IMG/VR virus record: IMGVR_UViG_3300049440_000156
Span: 1 to 64,000 of that record
Length of the DNA stretch: 64,000 nucleotides
Direction: 5' to 3' (one strand)
Source: a virus
Under the pieces are notes generated by a model, which did no database searches, was not told the origin of the DNA, and worked only from the letters and a program-made list of their open reading frames with translations. Position 1 is the first letter of the stretch. Each line of letters begins with the position of its first letter. Of this stretch, positions 34,526 to 42,086 are shown in pieces. A program made the position numbers and the translations under genes.

Positions 34526-35316
34526 GCTGCAGCTCCTTGGCTCTCGCTGAAGAATCTCCAAATCACATCCCAGCACTTCGGCGCTTTGAAGTAATCGCCA
34601 TGCGTCTTAACCGGATCAAGCAACTCTGCCGGCAGAATGCTGCTGCAGTCCACAGCCTGAACGTTTGGCACTCGGGCCCAAATCGGCCCAATGGCTCCCA
34701 ACCGCGCGCGCCCGTGAAGGATTCCTGAACTTTCAAGCGCTACATCTGCCGGGCAATACATCACCAGAATTTCTCCGCTTACCTGCGCAATGTTTGAGGT
34801 CTTGAGCACATCGAAATCAACATCGGCCGCCACCATGGCTAGCTTGTCCACGTAAGGCGCCGTTGCTCCATTCACCAGTTCAAAGGCTTTCTGGAGCAGG
34901 TAGTTGCCCATTGAGTGGCAAACTGCATGTGGGCAGTCTAGATCGATAAGCGCATTCATCAGGTCGCCGGCGCTCTCTTCCGCTTTCTTGCGGTCCTGCT
35001 CGTAATCGAAGATTGAGCCGTCTGAGTTCCACAGGAAGCCTACCAGTGTTACCGCGTCTCCCAGCCCGTCAACAATCGACTGCATCACGCCCCACGCGGT
35101 CTTTGCTGATTCGTTGTAGCCGTGGACAAAGAGCACAACCGGCTTGCCTTCAGCCTTGATTTGCTCAATCGCTTCCTGATTACCCAGCCGCGCCCAATAC
35201 TGAGCGTCGGCGAACGGTTTGCCCGGCGTTGACCACCACGTATTGCCATTGGGGTTGCGGTCGTTCGTGAATCCGTGTTCGTTGGCCAGCCGGTTGGTTA
35301 CGGTGAAGACGCTCAT
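34522..35316 (-). CDS. Alpha/beta hydrolase, DUF900-like
   Basis: 264 residues from ATG 35316 (ATGA overlap with the endolysin stop). Oxyanion-side PVVLFVHGYNESAKTAWGVM, nucleophile elbow AVCHSMGNYLLQKAF (Ser in CHSMG), and late Asp/His candidates (YCPADVALES; KTHGDYF). DUF900-type serine hydrolases share this layout. Directly after the endolysin, it may act as a lysis esterase on the envelope, as LysB does in mycobacteriophages; this role is inferred. Confidence 0.7.
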   Translation of the reverse strand: MSVFTVTNRLANEHGFTNDRNPNGNTWWSTPGKPFADAQYWARLGNQEAIEQIKAEGKPVVLFVHGYNESAKTAWGVMQSIVDGLGDAVTLVGFLWNSDGSIFDYEQDRKKAEESAGDLMNALIDLDCPHAVCHSMGNYLLQKAFELVNGATAPYVDKLAMVAADVDFDVLKTSNIAQVSGEILVMYCPADVALESSGILHGRARLGAIGPIWARVPNVQAVDCSSILPAELLDPVKTHGDYFKAPKCWDVIWRFFSESQGAAA

Positions 35317-35855
35317 ACGCTTGCGGCCTCTTCTGTCGGCGGAATCCACGCCGCACGTTTGTCCCAATTCTTAAACCATGCAGCCATGCTGGGCGAGGTA
35401 GCTTCGAGCGCTTTGTAGTAAAAGGCCGCTTGGGTGCAAATCTCGGGAAGCAGTTCGCCGGCTTTCAGGTTGTTGCAAGCCGTGGCCGTCTTGGTTCCGA
35501 AGACGCCGTCCACTGTGACCGGAATACCGCGCCCGTAAATCGCGTGCTGAAGGATCTTCGTTGCGTGACCCTTGTCGCCCCATTGCATATTCACGGCCAG
35601 GTCGAGCACTTTGGTCATTACCTGCTGGTCGTCGATCGCGGCGAAGTGTCCCCAGTTCTCGCGGTAGAGCTCTTCAGCCCGGTTGAGCGTCAGGCCTTCA
35701 ATGTCTTCATCTGGAAACGAGTGAGCGGAGATACCGAACTTTGTACCCTTGAGCTGGCCGTCAGCCGTCCAGTTGCCTGGATCGTCGGCACGATTCTGGA
35801 ATCCGCCTTCGTGTGTTGCGATGATGATGTCGATTGCTTTTCTGAAATTACTCAT
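35313..35855 (-). CDS. Endolysin, GH108 muramidase with PG-binding domain
   Basis: 180 residues from ATG 35855. THEGGF near residue 16 holds the catalytic Glu of glycoside hydrolase family 108; GNWTADG and GTKFGISAHSFP follow as in the family; the C-terminal part (VTVDGVFGTKTATACNN) matches the PG_binding_3 module. It cuts peptidoglycan at lysis. A longer frame upstream exists but ATG 35855 overlaps the previous gene by ATGA and has a purine-rich leader. A palindrome copy lies 17 bp upstream of the start. Confidence 0.9.
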   Translation of the reverse strand: MSNFRKAIDIIIATHEGGFQNRADDPGNWTADGQLKGTKFGISAHSFPDEDIEGLTLNRAEELYRENWGHFAAIDDQQVMTKVLDLAVNMQWGDKGHATKILQHAIYGRGIPVTVDGVFGTKTATACNNLKAGELLPEICTQAAFYYKALEATSPSMAAWFKNWDKRAAWIPPTEEAASV

Positions 35856-36067
35856 TCGTCTCTTTCGCTCATTCCAGACGTCACGAAGCCACTCTTCCAG
35901 CCATTCGTCTTGTTTGTCGAACGGCCAGTCGATGAATCCATCGGGTAACCCACTTCCGCTTCCGGCTCCGGATCGACTACCGTTGCCGCGCGCGAGTATT
36001 CCCGGCACAAGCTGGATAGCAGGTCGTCGTCTGAGTCGAGAGGTGTTCTGCATTCGAGGCATCGCAT
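35852..36067 (-). CDS. Small CxxC protein upstream of the endolysin
   Basis: 71 residues, MRCLECRTPLDSDDDLLSSL then Pro/Glu-rich. Its stop overlaps the endolysin start (ATGA), which supports this frame over the longer overlapping frame. The palindrome falls in its last codons (FVTSGM). CLEC may bind metal; function unknown. Confidence 0.6.
   Translation of the reverse strand: MRCLECRTPLDSDDDLLSSLCREYSRAATVVDPEPEAEVGYPMDSSTGRSTNKTNGWKSGFVTSGMSERDE
35872..35887. promoter_or_regulatory. 16-bp palindrome site, TTCCAGACGTCACGAA
   Basis: One mismatch; ends 17 bp before the endolysin ATG, inside the small upstream gene. Confidence 0.75.
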
Positions 36068-36084
36068 TTCGCTTCTCGGGAGAA

Positions 36085-36114
36085 AATCAAAAAGCCCAGA
36101 TTGCTCCGGGCTTT
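36085..36114 (-). terminator. Rho-independent terminator upstream of the lysis module
   Basis: Minus strand AAAGCCC pairs with GGGCTTT across a 10-nt loop (36091-36114), then TTTTTGATTTTC. It insulates the lysis genes from the region upstream. Confidence 0.9.
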
Positions 36115-36166
36115 TAGGCTCTGGCGAATTCTCCGCGACCTCGCTTTCCTCAATGAATTGACCGAC

Positions 36167-36349
36167 TCAACCTCGATTGGTTCCGCTCTGTACATTCTGA
36201 GCCGCTGCGTCCCTCGGTTTTTGTTCCTTGAACCCTGGCCGGTAACCCGGCTTCTGTCTTGCTTCCTGCCGAGCTGGGCAGACTTGGCTGTGGTTCCTTG
36301 CACGGTAATTTCCACAGTCTTCACAGAACACCGTGCGCCGGACTTTCAC
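36167..36349 (-). CDS. Small Cys-rich basic protein
   Basis: 60 residues from GTG 36349 with GGAG 5 nt upstream. TVFCEDCGNYRARNHSQVCP resembles a zinc knuckle; the rest is Arg/Lys/Gln-rich. It stands alone between a terminator and the next gene. Moderate support only. Confidence 0.45.
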   Translation of the reverse strand: MKVRRTVFCEDCGNYRARNHSQVCPARQEARQKPGYRPGFKEQKPRDAAAQNVQSGTNRG

Positions 36350-36454
36350 AAAGACTCCAGAGGGGCAGAAGCTCACTACCTTCTACCCCTCACCCGGTTT
36401 ACCGGGACATCGCCACCGGCTTTACGGCGGCTGCGTTCGTTGGGTGTTATTTCT

Positions 36455-36946
36455 TTACACGCTCATGAACTGGCGTATCTCTTCCATGTTCGGCAGTGGT
36501 CCTGTACGGACTGCTTTGCGGTCAATCTCAGCCGGGTAGAACGCCAGCTTGATTTTGGCGGTCTCGATGTGATCCTGTTCGCTCACGATCCGGTTGTGCT
36601 CATCACGGATACGCTGAACCCGCAATGCCTTCTGGTAATCAGTCATACCAATGGTTCGCGATTCTCCGTGCATTCCGGCATAAGCATCCGCTTCGCCGCG
36701 GGTGATTGGAACACAAGGCCTCAGCGACATCACGCGATTCGAGGTCAGTTGTACGCCGGTGATCTCGCGCTGATTTGTGGGGGTTCCCATCTTGTATTGA
36801 GCGTAGACCGGCCGGTAGGTGCTGTCCGTGATGCCCAAGCGAGCTTCGCGTATGCCGATGTAGGCGATGTGGAAGCCGTTCGAGTCCATCAGCGGGATCT
36901 CGTGAGCGGCGCTCGATTTGTCGCGTCTGCGATTGTTTCTTGGCAT
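36455..36946 (-). CDS. Unknown protein
   Basis: 163 residues with a basic N-terminus (PRNNRRRDKSS), beta-rich middle and helical C-terminal region (YQKALRVQRIRDEHNRIVSEQ). Preceded by a 220-bp intergenic region, followed by a perfect hairpin CCCGGT/ACCGGG without a U-tract. No family recognised. Confidence 0.6.
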   Translation of the reverse strand: MPRNNRRRDKSSAAHEIPLMDSNGFHIAYIGIREARLGITDSTYRPVYAQYKMGTPTNQREITGVQLTSNRVMSLRPCVPITRGEADAYAGMHGESRTIGMTDYQKALRVQRIRDEHNRIVSEQDHIETAKIKLAFYPAEIDRKAVRTGPLPNMEEIRQFMSV

Positions 36947-36961
36947 GTTTTTAGGGAATAG

Positions 36962-37185
36962 AAATCTTATGAGAGTTGCTGCGCTCCAAACTTCGCGGGA
37001 GTGGCCTTTTGAGGGCGCGCTGCTTGTTCAGCAGGTTTAATTTCGTCTCTCTCTTTGGTAGGCCACGACCGTTAAACCACTTCTGGGTCGATTTAACGGC
37101 CGCGTCACTTTAGGAGAAGAGAATCAATGCACTGAGAATAGTGCCAGAGGGGATACGATGTGAAGATGTTAAAAATAACAGGCCA
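36962..37185. other. Intergenic region with a 10-bp inverted repeat
   Basis: No gene is convincing. At 37067-37101 GACCGTTAAA and TTTAACGGCC form arms 15 bp apart (one wobble), without a U-run on either strand, so it looks more like a protein-binding or RNA structure site than a terminator. It lies downstream of the LexA-N-like gene and upstream of the gene at 36946. Confidence 0.5.
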
Positions 37186-37404
37186 CTAGGAATTGCGGGC
37201 GACTTGTGATTTGTCCGCAGGGCGGACGTAGATCAGGGTTAACTCTCCCGCTTCAGCCAACCGCGATATGTAGCGGTTCACCGTCATGATGTGCGTGATT
37301 TCGCAAGCGCTGGCTATTTCCTTGAGACTTGGGCGCTCGTTATGTTTGGCCTGGTAAGACAAAATGAAATCGCGGATCTCAAGATGCTTTGGGGAAAGGT
37401 TCAC
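37186..37404 (-). CDS. LexA-N-like winged-helix DNA-binding protein
   Basis: 72 residues that match the LexA DNA-binding domain: LSPKHLEIRDFILSYQ, RPSLKEIASACEITHIMTV, RYISRLAEAGELTL. LexA's S24 protease part is absent, so it would be a stand-alone DNA binder not controlled by RecA cleavage. It is a candidate to bind the 16-bp palindrome. Last gene of an overlapping operon. Confidence 0.75.
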   Translation of the reverse strand: MNLSPKHLEIRDFILSYQAKHNERPSLKEIASACEITHIMTVNRYISRLAEAGELTLIYVRPADKSQVARNS

Positions 37405-37652
37405 GGTTGCACCTCGCCATCAATCACCGGCTGGCCTTCCTGTAGCACCAGCGGTGATTCGCTTGCCGGCCCGTACTCATGACAGACCAGAGCCGTCAGG
37501 AGCGCCTCAGCTACCTGTGGGCCAGTGAACATGTTTCCCGACGTCTGGAACATCAGCGCCAGCCGAGTGATAGCGCCTTTCAAAACAAACTCAGCGCAGG
37601 CCTTCTCGCGAGCCGTTCGAGGGATGGCGAGTTTGGTCAGGGAGACCTTCAC
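37401..37652 (-). CDS. Unknown small protein
   Basis: 83 residues; AREKACAEFVLKGAITRLAL helix, then FQTSGN, which is the palindrome read in frame. Stop and start overlap the neighbours by 4 nt. No family recognised. Confidence 0.6.
   Translation of the reverse strand: MKVSLTKLAIPRTAREKACAEFVLKGAITRLALMFQTSGNMFTGPQVAEALLTALVCHEYGPASESPLVLQEGQPVIDGEVQP
37535..37550. promoter_or_regulatory. 16-bp palindrome site, TTCCCGACGTCTGGAA
   Basis: One mismatch. Inside coding sequence, about 130 bp upstream of the LexA-N-like gene start. Confidence 0.7.
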
Positions 37653-37999
37653 AGGGTTTTACCACCTGGGTCACGGTCAGGGAGTAGCGAAAGGACAGCT
37701 TCCAAATGCGGCATGACGTACTCGCGTGACCACTTCTCACCCATGCCTTCGCGCCAGAGCGGTCCCTGGGCGTCGATGCGCTGCAGCCCGTAGTGGGTCT
37801 CCATCATGTCGGCTTTGCGGCGCTCTTCGGCGCGCTCACAGCGCACATCGTTGCGAAAGCGAACATCATCCTGTAATCCGAAATCGAAAGGCCATAACGC
37901 GATACGACCATGGAGCACAAAGCTTCTCGCCAGAGAATGCCACAATTTAGACGTGCTTCTGCCTCTCGGCCAGCCGGGAATGATGTCGCGTGCCTTCAT
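37649..37999 (-). CDS. Unknown protein
   Basis: 116 residues, Arg/Glu-rich, with RCERAEERRKADMMETHYG helix and a C-terminal LEAVLSLLPDRDPGG. Four-base overlaps with both neighbours support translation. No family recognised. Confidence 0.6.
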   Translation of the reverse strand: MKARDIIPGWPRGRSTSKLWHSLARSFVLHGRIALWPFDFGLQDDVRFRNDVRCERAEERRKADMMETHYGLQRIDAQGPLWREGMGEKWSREYVMPHLEAVLSLLPDRDPGGKTL

Positions 38000-38406
38000 G
38001 GCTCCCTCGGCTCGGCGGCTGGCTCGTCACGCCCAATCCCACACCTAACTCCAATTTCAACAATGTGCGTGCTTCCCATCCTGCACCAGCCATCCCTGAA
38101 TCCATTGCGCTGATGTTCCGCGATTGTATTGCGTAGATCGTCCCATTGAATCTGAGTGAGACGAATTCTGTCCAAGTTGGCGATGCGGATTTCATACTTC
38201 GCCTGAACGGTTGGCCAAACTACAGGCGGCAATGGTGCGCACTCGCATTTCCTATGCCCGAATCCTTCAGCATCTTCGCGGGTATCCCGCTCGCATCGTT
38301 CGCACTGATAAACGCACTTGCCCAGCGAACTGCCGAAATGTAAACCGCCGCAATAAGAGCACACGGGCTGGCCGATATGCGGATTGTAACTTGCTGGATT
38401 ACTCAT
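37996..38406 (-). CDS. Zinc-binding small protein
   Basis: 136 residues with a double Cys-pair region (CSYCGGLHF, CVYQCERCERDTRED, HRKCECAP) typical of zinc ribbons, and a helical C-terminus. Overlaps the downstream gene by ATGA. No named family. Confidence 0.65.
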   Translation of the reverse strand: MSNPASYNPHIGQPVCSYCGGLHFGSSLGKCVYQCERCERDTREDAEGFGHRKCECAPLPPVVWPTVQAKYEIRIANLDRIRLTQIQWDDLRNTIAEHQRNGFRDGWCRMGSTHIVEIGVRCGIGRDEPAAEPREP

Positions 38407-38421
38407 AAATTCATCACTCCC

Positions 38422-38931
38422 TCAAGGCTTCTGGCCCTCTGCTAGCTCAACTCCGGTAGTGGCCCCGAATCGAATCAATTCTGTGCTATAGGGCAGCATT
38501 AGCGTATGGCGTGGCGTTCCATCTGGATTCTTGCCGAAGCACACGGCCTCTGGGAACTCCCGCAAGATAGCCTTGGCCTGCCAATCGAAGCGCATACCAT
38601 TCCGGCCCCAGGCCGCCGTGAATTGCGTGGCTCCAAACTGTTCAAAGTATTTGCGGATGTGCTTGGCCGTGTTCTCATCTCCAATCGGCTGGCAATGGGC
38701 TGGCTTTGGGGCTGTGCTACGGAAGGCGGAAAGGTTCACCTTGAGCAACCCGCCGAATCCCTGGCGCGCAGAGAAGCCAATATCCTTGCGAATCGTCGGA
38801 TCGTTCTCGCGCTCATCTGCGGTCGAGGGATTCACACCACAACTACAGTTGACCGGAAGCAAGTCATCCCACACGCGCAGCAGCCAATAGCGGTACTTGC
38901 GGTCATCGGATAAATAGGCGTCAGTTATCAC
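38422..38931 (-). CDS. DUF1643 protein
   Basis: 169 residues. YRYWLLRVWDD, CGVNPSTADERENDPTIRKD and GFGGLLKVNLSAFRSTAPK are the DUF1643 signature. The family is common in phages and mobile DNA and of unknown activity. Overlaps the upstream gene by ATGA. Confidence 0.85.
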   Translation of the reverse strand: MITDAYLSDDRKYRYWLLRVWDDLLPVNCSCGVNPSTADERENDPTIRKDIGFSARQGFGGLLKVNLSAFRSTAPKPAHCQPIGDENTAKHIRKYFEQFGATQFTAAWGRNGMRFDWQAKAILREFPEAVCFGKNPDGTPRHTLMLPYSTELIRFGATTGVELAEGQKP

Positions 38932-40103
38932 TTGCTGCCCTCCTGAGGCTCGGCTGGTGGGGCGGGAAGGGGTTGCCAGTGCGTGATTACTACAACTCCT
39001 CTATCATCTTCATCGTCGCGCCCACCCAGCCGCCATTCCCCGCTTTCCGGGATCAGGCCATCAACCTCGGTAAACACTCGCTGATGATCATGTTTAGGGA
39101 AGTAGCAGACGGTATCCACGAATGGCTCGCCACCCACATAGATGGGATGGGCAGGACGATCCACGATATAGCCCAGAACGGTATGCGTATGTGGTAGCTT
39201 TTCCTGGACGCTAACCCACCCCGTCCCCTCTCCCCCAGCATCGGCTTGATCACCTGTGTTTGGCGTGGCGTTAGACTGCTGCGGCCGAGGATTGGCGTGC
39301 ACTTCAGGAATCCCATGATCCAGCCCAGCATCACTCATTGGGGCGGCCACGCGGCAACACTCTTTGCATGAGGCTATGGTTTCGGCCTCAGAATCGGAGG
39401 ACAGTTCCATAGTATGCTCGGTTATGGCGCGACAGCAGCGCATTCCCATGGCATCTTGTGCTTCACAATAACCACCTGAACGCTTAAAAGCCTTACGGCG
39501 TAGATTCCGCAGCCCCGGCGCTCCCCCAGCATCTACTGCGCCCGCCGCGCATCGTGAAATGATCTTGGCAACTTCGTCTATGTCGGCTTCTCCATAGCCT
39601 TCCAGCGCTTCGCCATCGGGGAATAGAATCTCCCGCGCTGCATCTCTTGCCCATTGGCTCGACTCAACCGGAGCGGGGGCTTGGGCCTCCATACGGCGTA
39701 ATAGTTCGGCGCGTGAACCAGAACTATTCCCCGTTTCGTCATAAGAAGCACCGCAGCCATCACACGTCCAGCCATCGGGCAAGGTATCCTTTAGCTTCCG
39801 CAACAGCGGCTTGGCGCAGGCTCTGCAAAGAGGCTGTCCCACAGCGCCAGGGGGCGCGCTCTCAACCACAGGAGCTGAATAGAACCTGATGGCATATTGG
39901 GCAAGCACTTCTGACAGCCTCCAGCGCTTATTATTCTTGTCCGCCACCAGCCAGGCTCCATTCTGTTTTGAATAAGCAAAAGTAACCGAATTTCCTGCCG
40001 CACCTTGGAAAACGCCCAAAAAGTCATTCAGCCAATCCAGGGCATCTTCTGCGCTTGGACAGCGCTCCTTCTGGCTGTGTTTTGTTTCATCTGTTCCTGA
40101 CAT
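38928..40103 (-). CDS. Mosaic protein with zinc ribbon and C-terminal DUF551
   Basis: 391 residues. Residues about 90-125 hold CRACAKPL and CDGCGASY (ribbon); a middle region has more Cys (CEAQDAMGMRCC, CKECCR); the C-terminal 100 residues (GWVSVQEKLPHTHTVL ... VVITHWQPLPAPP) match DUF551, a common phage domain of unknown role. The 16-bp palindrome contains the start codon itself, with AAGGA upstream. Confidence 0.75.
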   Translation of the reverse strand: MSGTDETKHSQKERCPSAEDALDWLNDFLGVFQGAAGNSVTFAYSKQNGAWLVADKNNKRWRLSEVLAQYAIRFYSAPVVESAPPGAVGQPLCRACAKPLLRKLKDTLPDGWTCDGCGASYDETGNSSGSRAELLRRMEAQAPAPVESSQWARDAAREILFPDGEALEGYGEADIDEVAKIISRCAAGAVDAGGAPGLRNLRRKAFKRSGGYCEAQDAMGMRCCRAITEHTMELSSDSEAETIASCKECCRVAAPMSDAGLDHGIPEVHANPRPQQSNATPNTGDQADAGGEGTGWVSVQEKLPHTHTVLGYIVDRPAHPIYVGGEPFVDTVCYFPKHDHQRVFTEVDGLIPESGEWRLGGRDDEDDRGVVVITHWQPLPAPPAEPQEGSK

Positions 40104-40109
40104 CTGGAA
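40094..40109. promoter_or_regulatory. 16-bp palindrome site overlapping a start codon, TTCCTGACATCTGGAA
   Basis: One mismatch (GACATC core), which creates the ATG of the DUF551 gene. Binding here would hide the start codon. Confidence 0.75.
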
Positions 40110-40137
40110 AATTCCTTTCTTAGCGAGAAACTAGCCG

Positions 40138-40338
40138 CTAACTAGCCGGCCTTTTGCGGCTGTGCCGCCCTCTGGTCTTCGCTTTCCACCAGCCATGCCG
40201 GCCTAATTCTTCCTTGAGAATCCGGTAAAGCTTCTGCCGCCTGGTCAGCTTCTGTAGATCGTGCCGGAGAATGTGTTCTTTCCATCTCATTAGAGTCCGT
40301 TTGAGCGGCTTAGACGTCCTTTGTTCCACGTGCAACAT
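40138..40338 (-). CDS. Small basic protein
   Basis: 66 residues, strongly basic (LMRWKEHILRHDLQKLTRRQ). It overlaps the end of the HD gene by 29 nt; an inner ATG at 40290 would remove the overlap. Possible nucleic-acid binder. Confidence 0.5.
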   Translation of the reverse strand: MLHVEQRTSKPLKRTLMRWKEHILRHDLQKLTRRQKLYRILKEELGRHGWWKAKTRGRHSRKRPAS

Positions 40339-40783
40339 TGTTTATCTGTTCATATTCCGCACTCAGTGCGTCCAAAGCCTTCCAGTACTTCTCCCTCAAC
40401 CTCTGGCGTGTTTCTATCGGCAGCAGCGCCAATCGGTCTTCGTTCAGGTTGTCTTTCAGATCGGCCCGTTTCACACGAATGGCGATCAGGTTGAGTTTCA
40501 CCCTGGTTAAGTACTCTTCGTAGGGTTCATCTTTGCGTTTGGTGATGGCATCGATGGCCTCGACCACTTCATCTATGAAACCATACAGGCCTACGTATTC
40601 GACACTGAAGTCAGTGTCCTCAGCGAGATCATGCAGGACGCCTACGATCATGTACTTTTCGCCGTATGCTTGGACGGCCAGCATGACGCGGAGCAGATGC
40701 AGAATGTAGGGCTGGCCAGCTTTGTCTGTTTGGCCGATGTGCATTTCTAGTGCTAAGTCGATGGCTTCTTCTAACATGCTCAT
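40310..40783 (-). CDS. SpoT-type HD-domain phosphohydrolase
   Basis: 157 residues. EMHIGQTDKAGQPYILH, GVLHDLAEDTDFSVEY and IRVKRADLKDN match the HD hydrolase half of RelA/SpoT and small alarmone hydrolases (H, HD, ED and the DN-containing helix all present). It would remove pyrophosphate from (p)ppGpp or a related nucleotide, needing Mn. A RelA/SpoT-like segment is in the polyvalent protein of the same genome. The leader carries the GGGTAAGGGACCC repeat. Confidence 0.8.
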   Translation of the reverse strand: MSMLEEAIDLALEMHIGQTDKAGQPYILHLLRVMLAVQAYGEKYMIVGVLHDLAEDTDFSVEYVGLYGFIDEVVEAIDAITKRKDEPYEEYLTRVKLNLIAIRVKRADLKDNLNEDRLALLPIETRQRLREKYWKALDALSAEYEQINNVARGTKDV

Positions 40784-40817
40784 ATTTGCCGCATCCTCCT
40801 GGCGTGTTTACGCTCTG

Positions 40818-40855
40818 CTGGGTCCCTTACCCGCTATGAGCCGTGCTCCGTGGTT
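40818..40855. repeat. Dispersed leader repeat, copy 1 (B then A order)
   Basis: Contains CTGGGTCCCTTACCCG (40818-40833) next to a partial block B, covering the end of the PD-(D/E)XK-like gene and the start of the HD gene leader. Confidence 0.7.
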
Positions 40856-41661
40856 ACGCTTAACTGCTGCTGCGCTGGCTGCGCTTCCTTTTCCAGTTCC
40901 GCCAATTGCCGTTCAACCGCTTCCGCGATGTCACGCGCTCTGCCGGCGACGTGCTTCAAGTCCTCTTTGTAGCGCTCCATCACGTTCGCTTCGTTCATCA
41001 GCCGGTGTACCGCTGCGCCCACCTTTGCCGGGTGCATCCATCCGCTTCTGATGTTGAGGCCGCTGGCCGTCTCGTATTCCCGTATGATTTGTTCCAGACG
41101 TTTGGATTTTTCTTCCGCCTGTTCAAGGTCGTATTTGAGACCGCCGTGTTCGGACTTAACCCGCTCCTTTACCGCTTCCTGGATCTGCTTCTCGATGTCC
41201 GCAATGCTTTGCGCCCGGACGGAATAGAGCAGAGAGCACAGCATGTGCCGGTCTGGAGGTAGCGCCTTCATCCGCTCGGGCTTCTTTAAGACCTTCAGCT
41301 TCTCGCCCTTGAGCACCATCCAACCCCATGGCGTTGGTATCTCGTCGATCCGCGCGATTGAACCGTCACTGGTCACCAGATAGAACCATTCACAGAACTT
41401 GCCTATCTCTTCCGCTTTCTCCGGTTGCTTCAGTTCGCGCAGCCAGTCTGAACGTGACACCTTGATCTCAAAGCCTGTCATTTCCCGCCCGCGACTGCGA
41501 TACATCCCAATCGAAATAGCATCGGCAGAGCGAGTTGAATCAAAGCCGGTCGAGTCCCTGACTTCAAACAGGGTGATGTAGTGCGGGTGGGAGAATTTGT
41601 CCGCAAGAGCTTCTCGAATCGTCGTTGGAGGCTTGAGGGCTAGAGTTGCGGCTTCGTTCAC
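40834..41661 (-). CDS. PD-(D/E)XK nuclease-like (MmcB-like) protein with coiled coil
   Basis: 275 residues from GTG 41661 (GTGA overlap). SADAISIGMYRSRGREMTGF then EIKVSRSDWLRELK places an acidic residue and an ExK as in PD-(D/E)XK folds. After residue 170 it is a long charged coiled coil. It ends in TTEHGS just before the GGGTAAGGGACCC repeat. A two-mismatch palindrome copy lies inside at 41092-41107. Confidence 0.6.
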   Translation of the reverse strand: MNEAATLALKPPTTIREALADKFSHPHYITLFEVRDSTGFDSTRSADAISIGMYRSRGREMTGFEIKVSRSDWLRELKQPEKAEEIGKFCEWFYLVTSDGSIARIDEIPTPWGWMVLKGEKLKVLKKPERMKALPPDRHMLCSLLYSVRAQSIADIEKQIQEAVKERVKSEHGGLKYDLEQAEEKSKRLEQIIREYETASGLNIRSGWMHPAKVGAAVHRLMNEANVMERYKEDLKHVAGRARDIAEAVERQLAELEKEAQPAQQQLSVTTEHGS

Positions 41662-42086
41662 CTGAGCACCTCCGCGCAAATCTGCTTGCCCTCCGGCCAG
41701 TAGAAGAATCCCTGGTGTCCAGTCAATGGGATCGGCTTGGGCAATGGCCGCACGTTCTCCAGCCGCCACGCAAAGCGCCCTTCTGACCAGTCGCCGTACA
41801 ACCGCTCACGCTCTGAAATCACGCCTATTCCGCTCTCGGTTTCAACGCAAGCCGTTATCGTTGCCACGCAGATCACTGAGCCGTAGGCCAGAGTGAACGG
41901 GTCTACTTCGTCCATCAGCATCTGTGTCCGGGCTTCGCGGCTCATGTCCGAGTCGCGGAACTTGCGCTTTGCGGCATGAATAGCTACCTCGCCCAATTGA
42001 TGACAGGGCTTGGAGCGTGTTTCGTATTGTTTGAGCCCGCGGCGAATCAGTTCCGCCCAGGGCTGCCAGAGGGAGATGACTCGCAT
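41658..42086 (-). CDS. ASCH-domain protein
   Basis: 142 residues from ATG 42086 (TAATG overlap). [26 protein letters not shown] and GEVAIHAAKRKF are the ASCH signature, a PUA-like fold that binds RNA or modified nucleosides. Small ASCH proteins are common in phage early regions; the ligand here is unknown. Confidence 0.85.
   Translation of the reverse strand: MRVISLWQPWAELIRRGLKQYETRSKPCHQLGEVAIHAAKRKFRDSDMSREARTQMLMDEVDPFTLAYGSVICVATITACVETESGIGVISERERLYGDWSEGRFAWRLENVRPLPKPIPLTGHQGFFYWPEGKQICAEVLR

Noticed and set aside
35313-36062. Longer endolysin start giving 249 residues
   Set aside because: The extra N-terminus is Arg/Ser-rich and overlaps the CxxC gene whose stop couples to ATG 35855.
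36430-36450. CCCGGT/ACCGGG and GCCGCC hairpins near 36400-36440 as terminators
   Set aside because: No U-tract follows on either strand.
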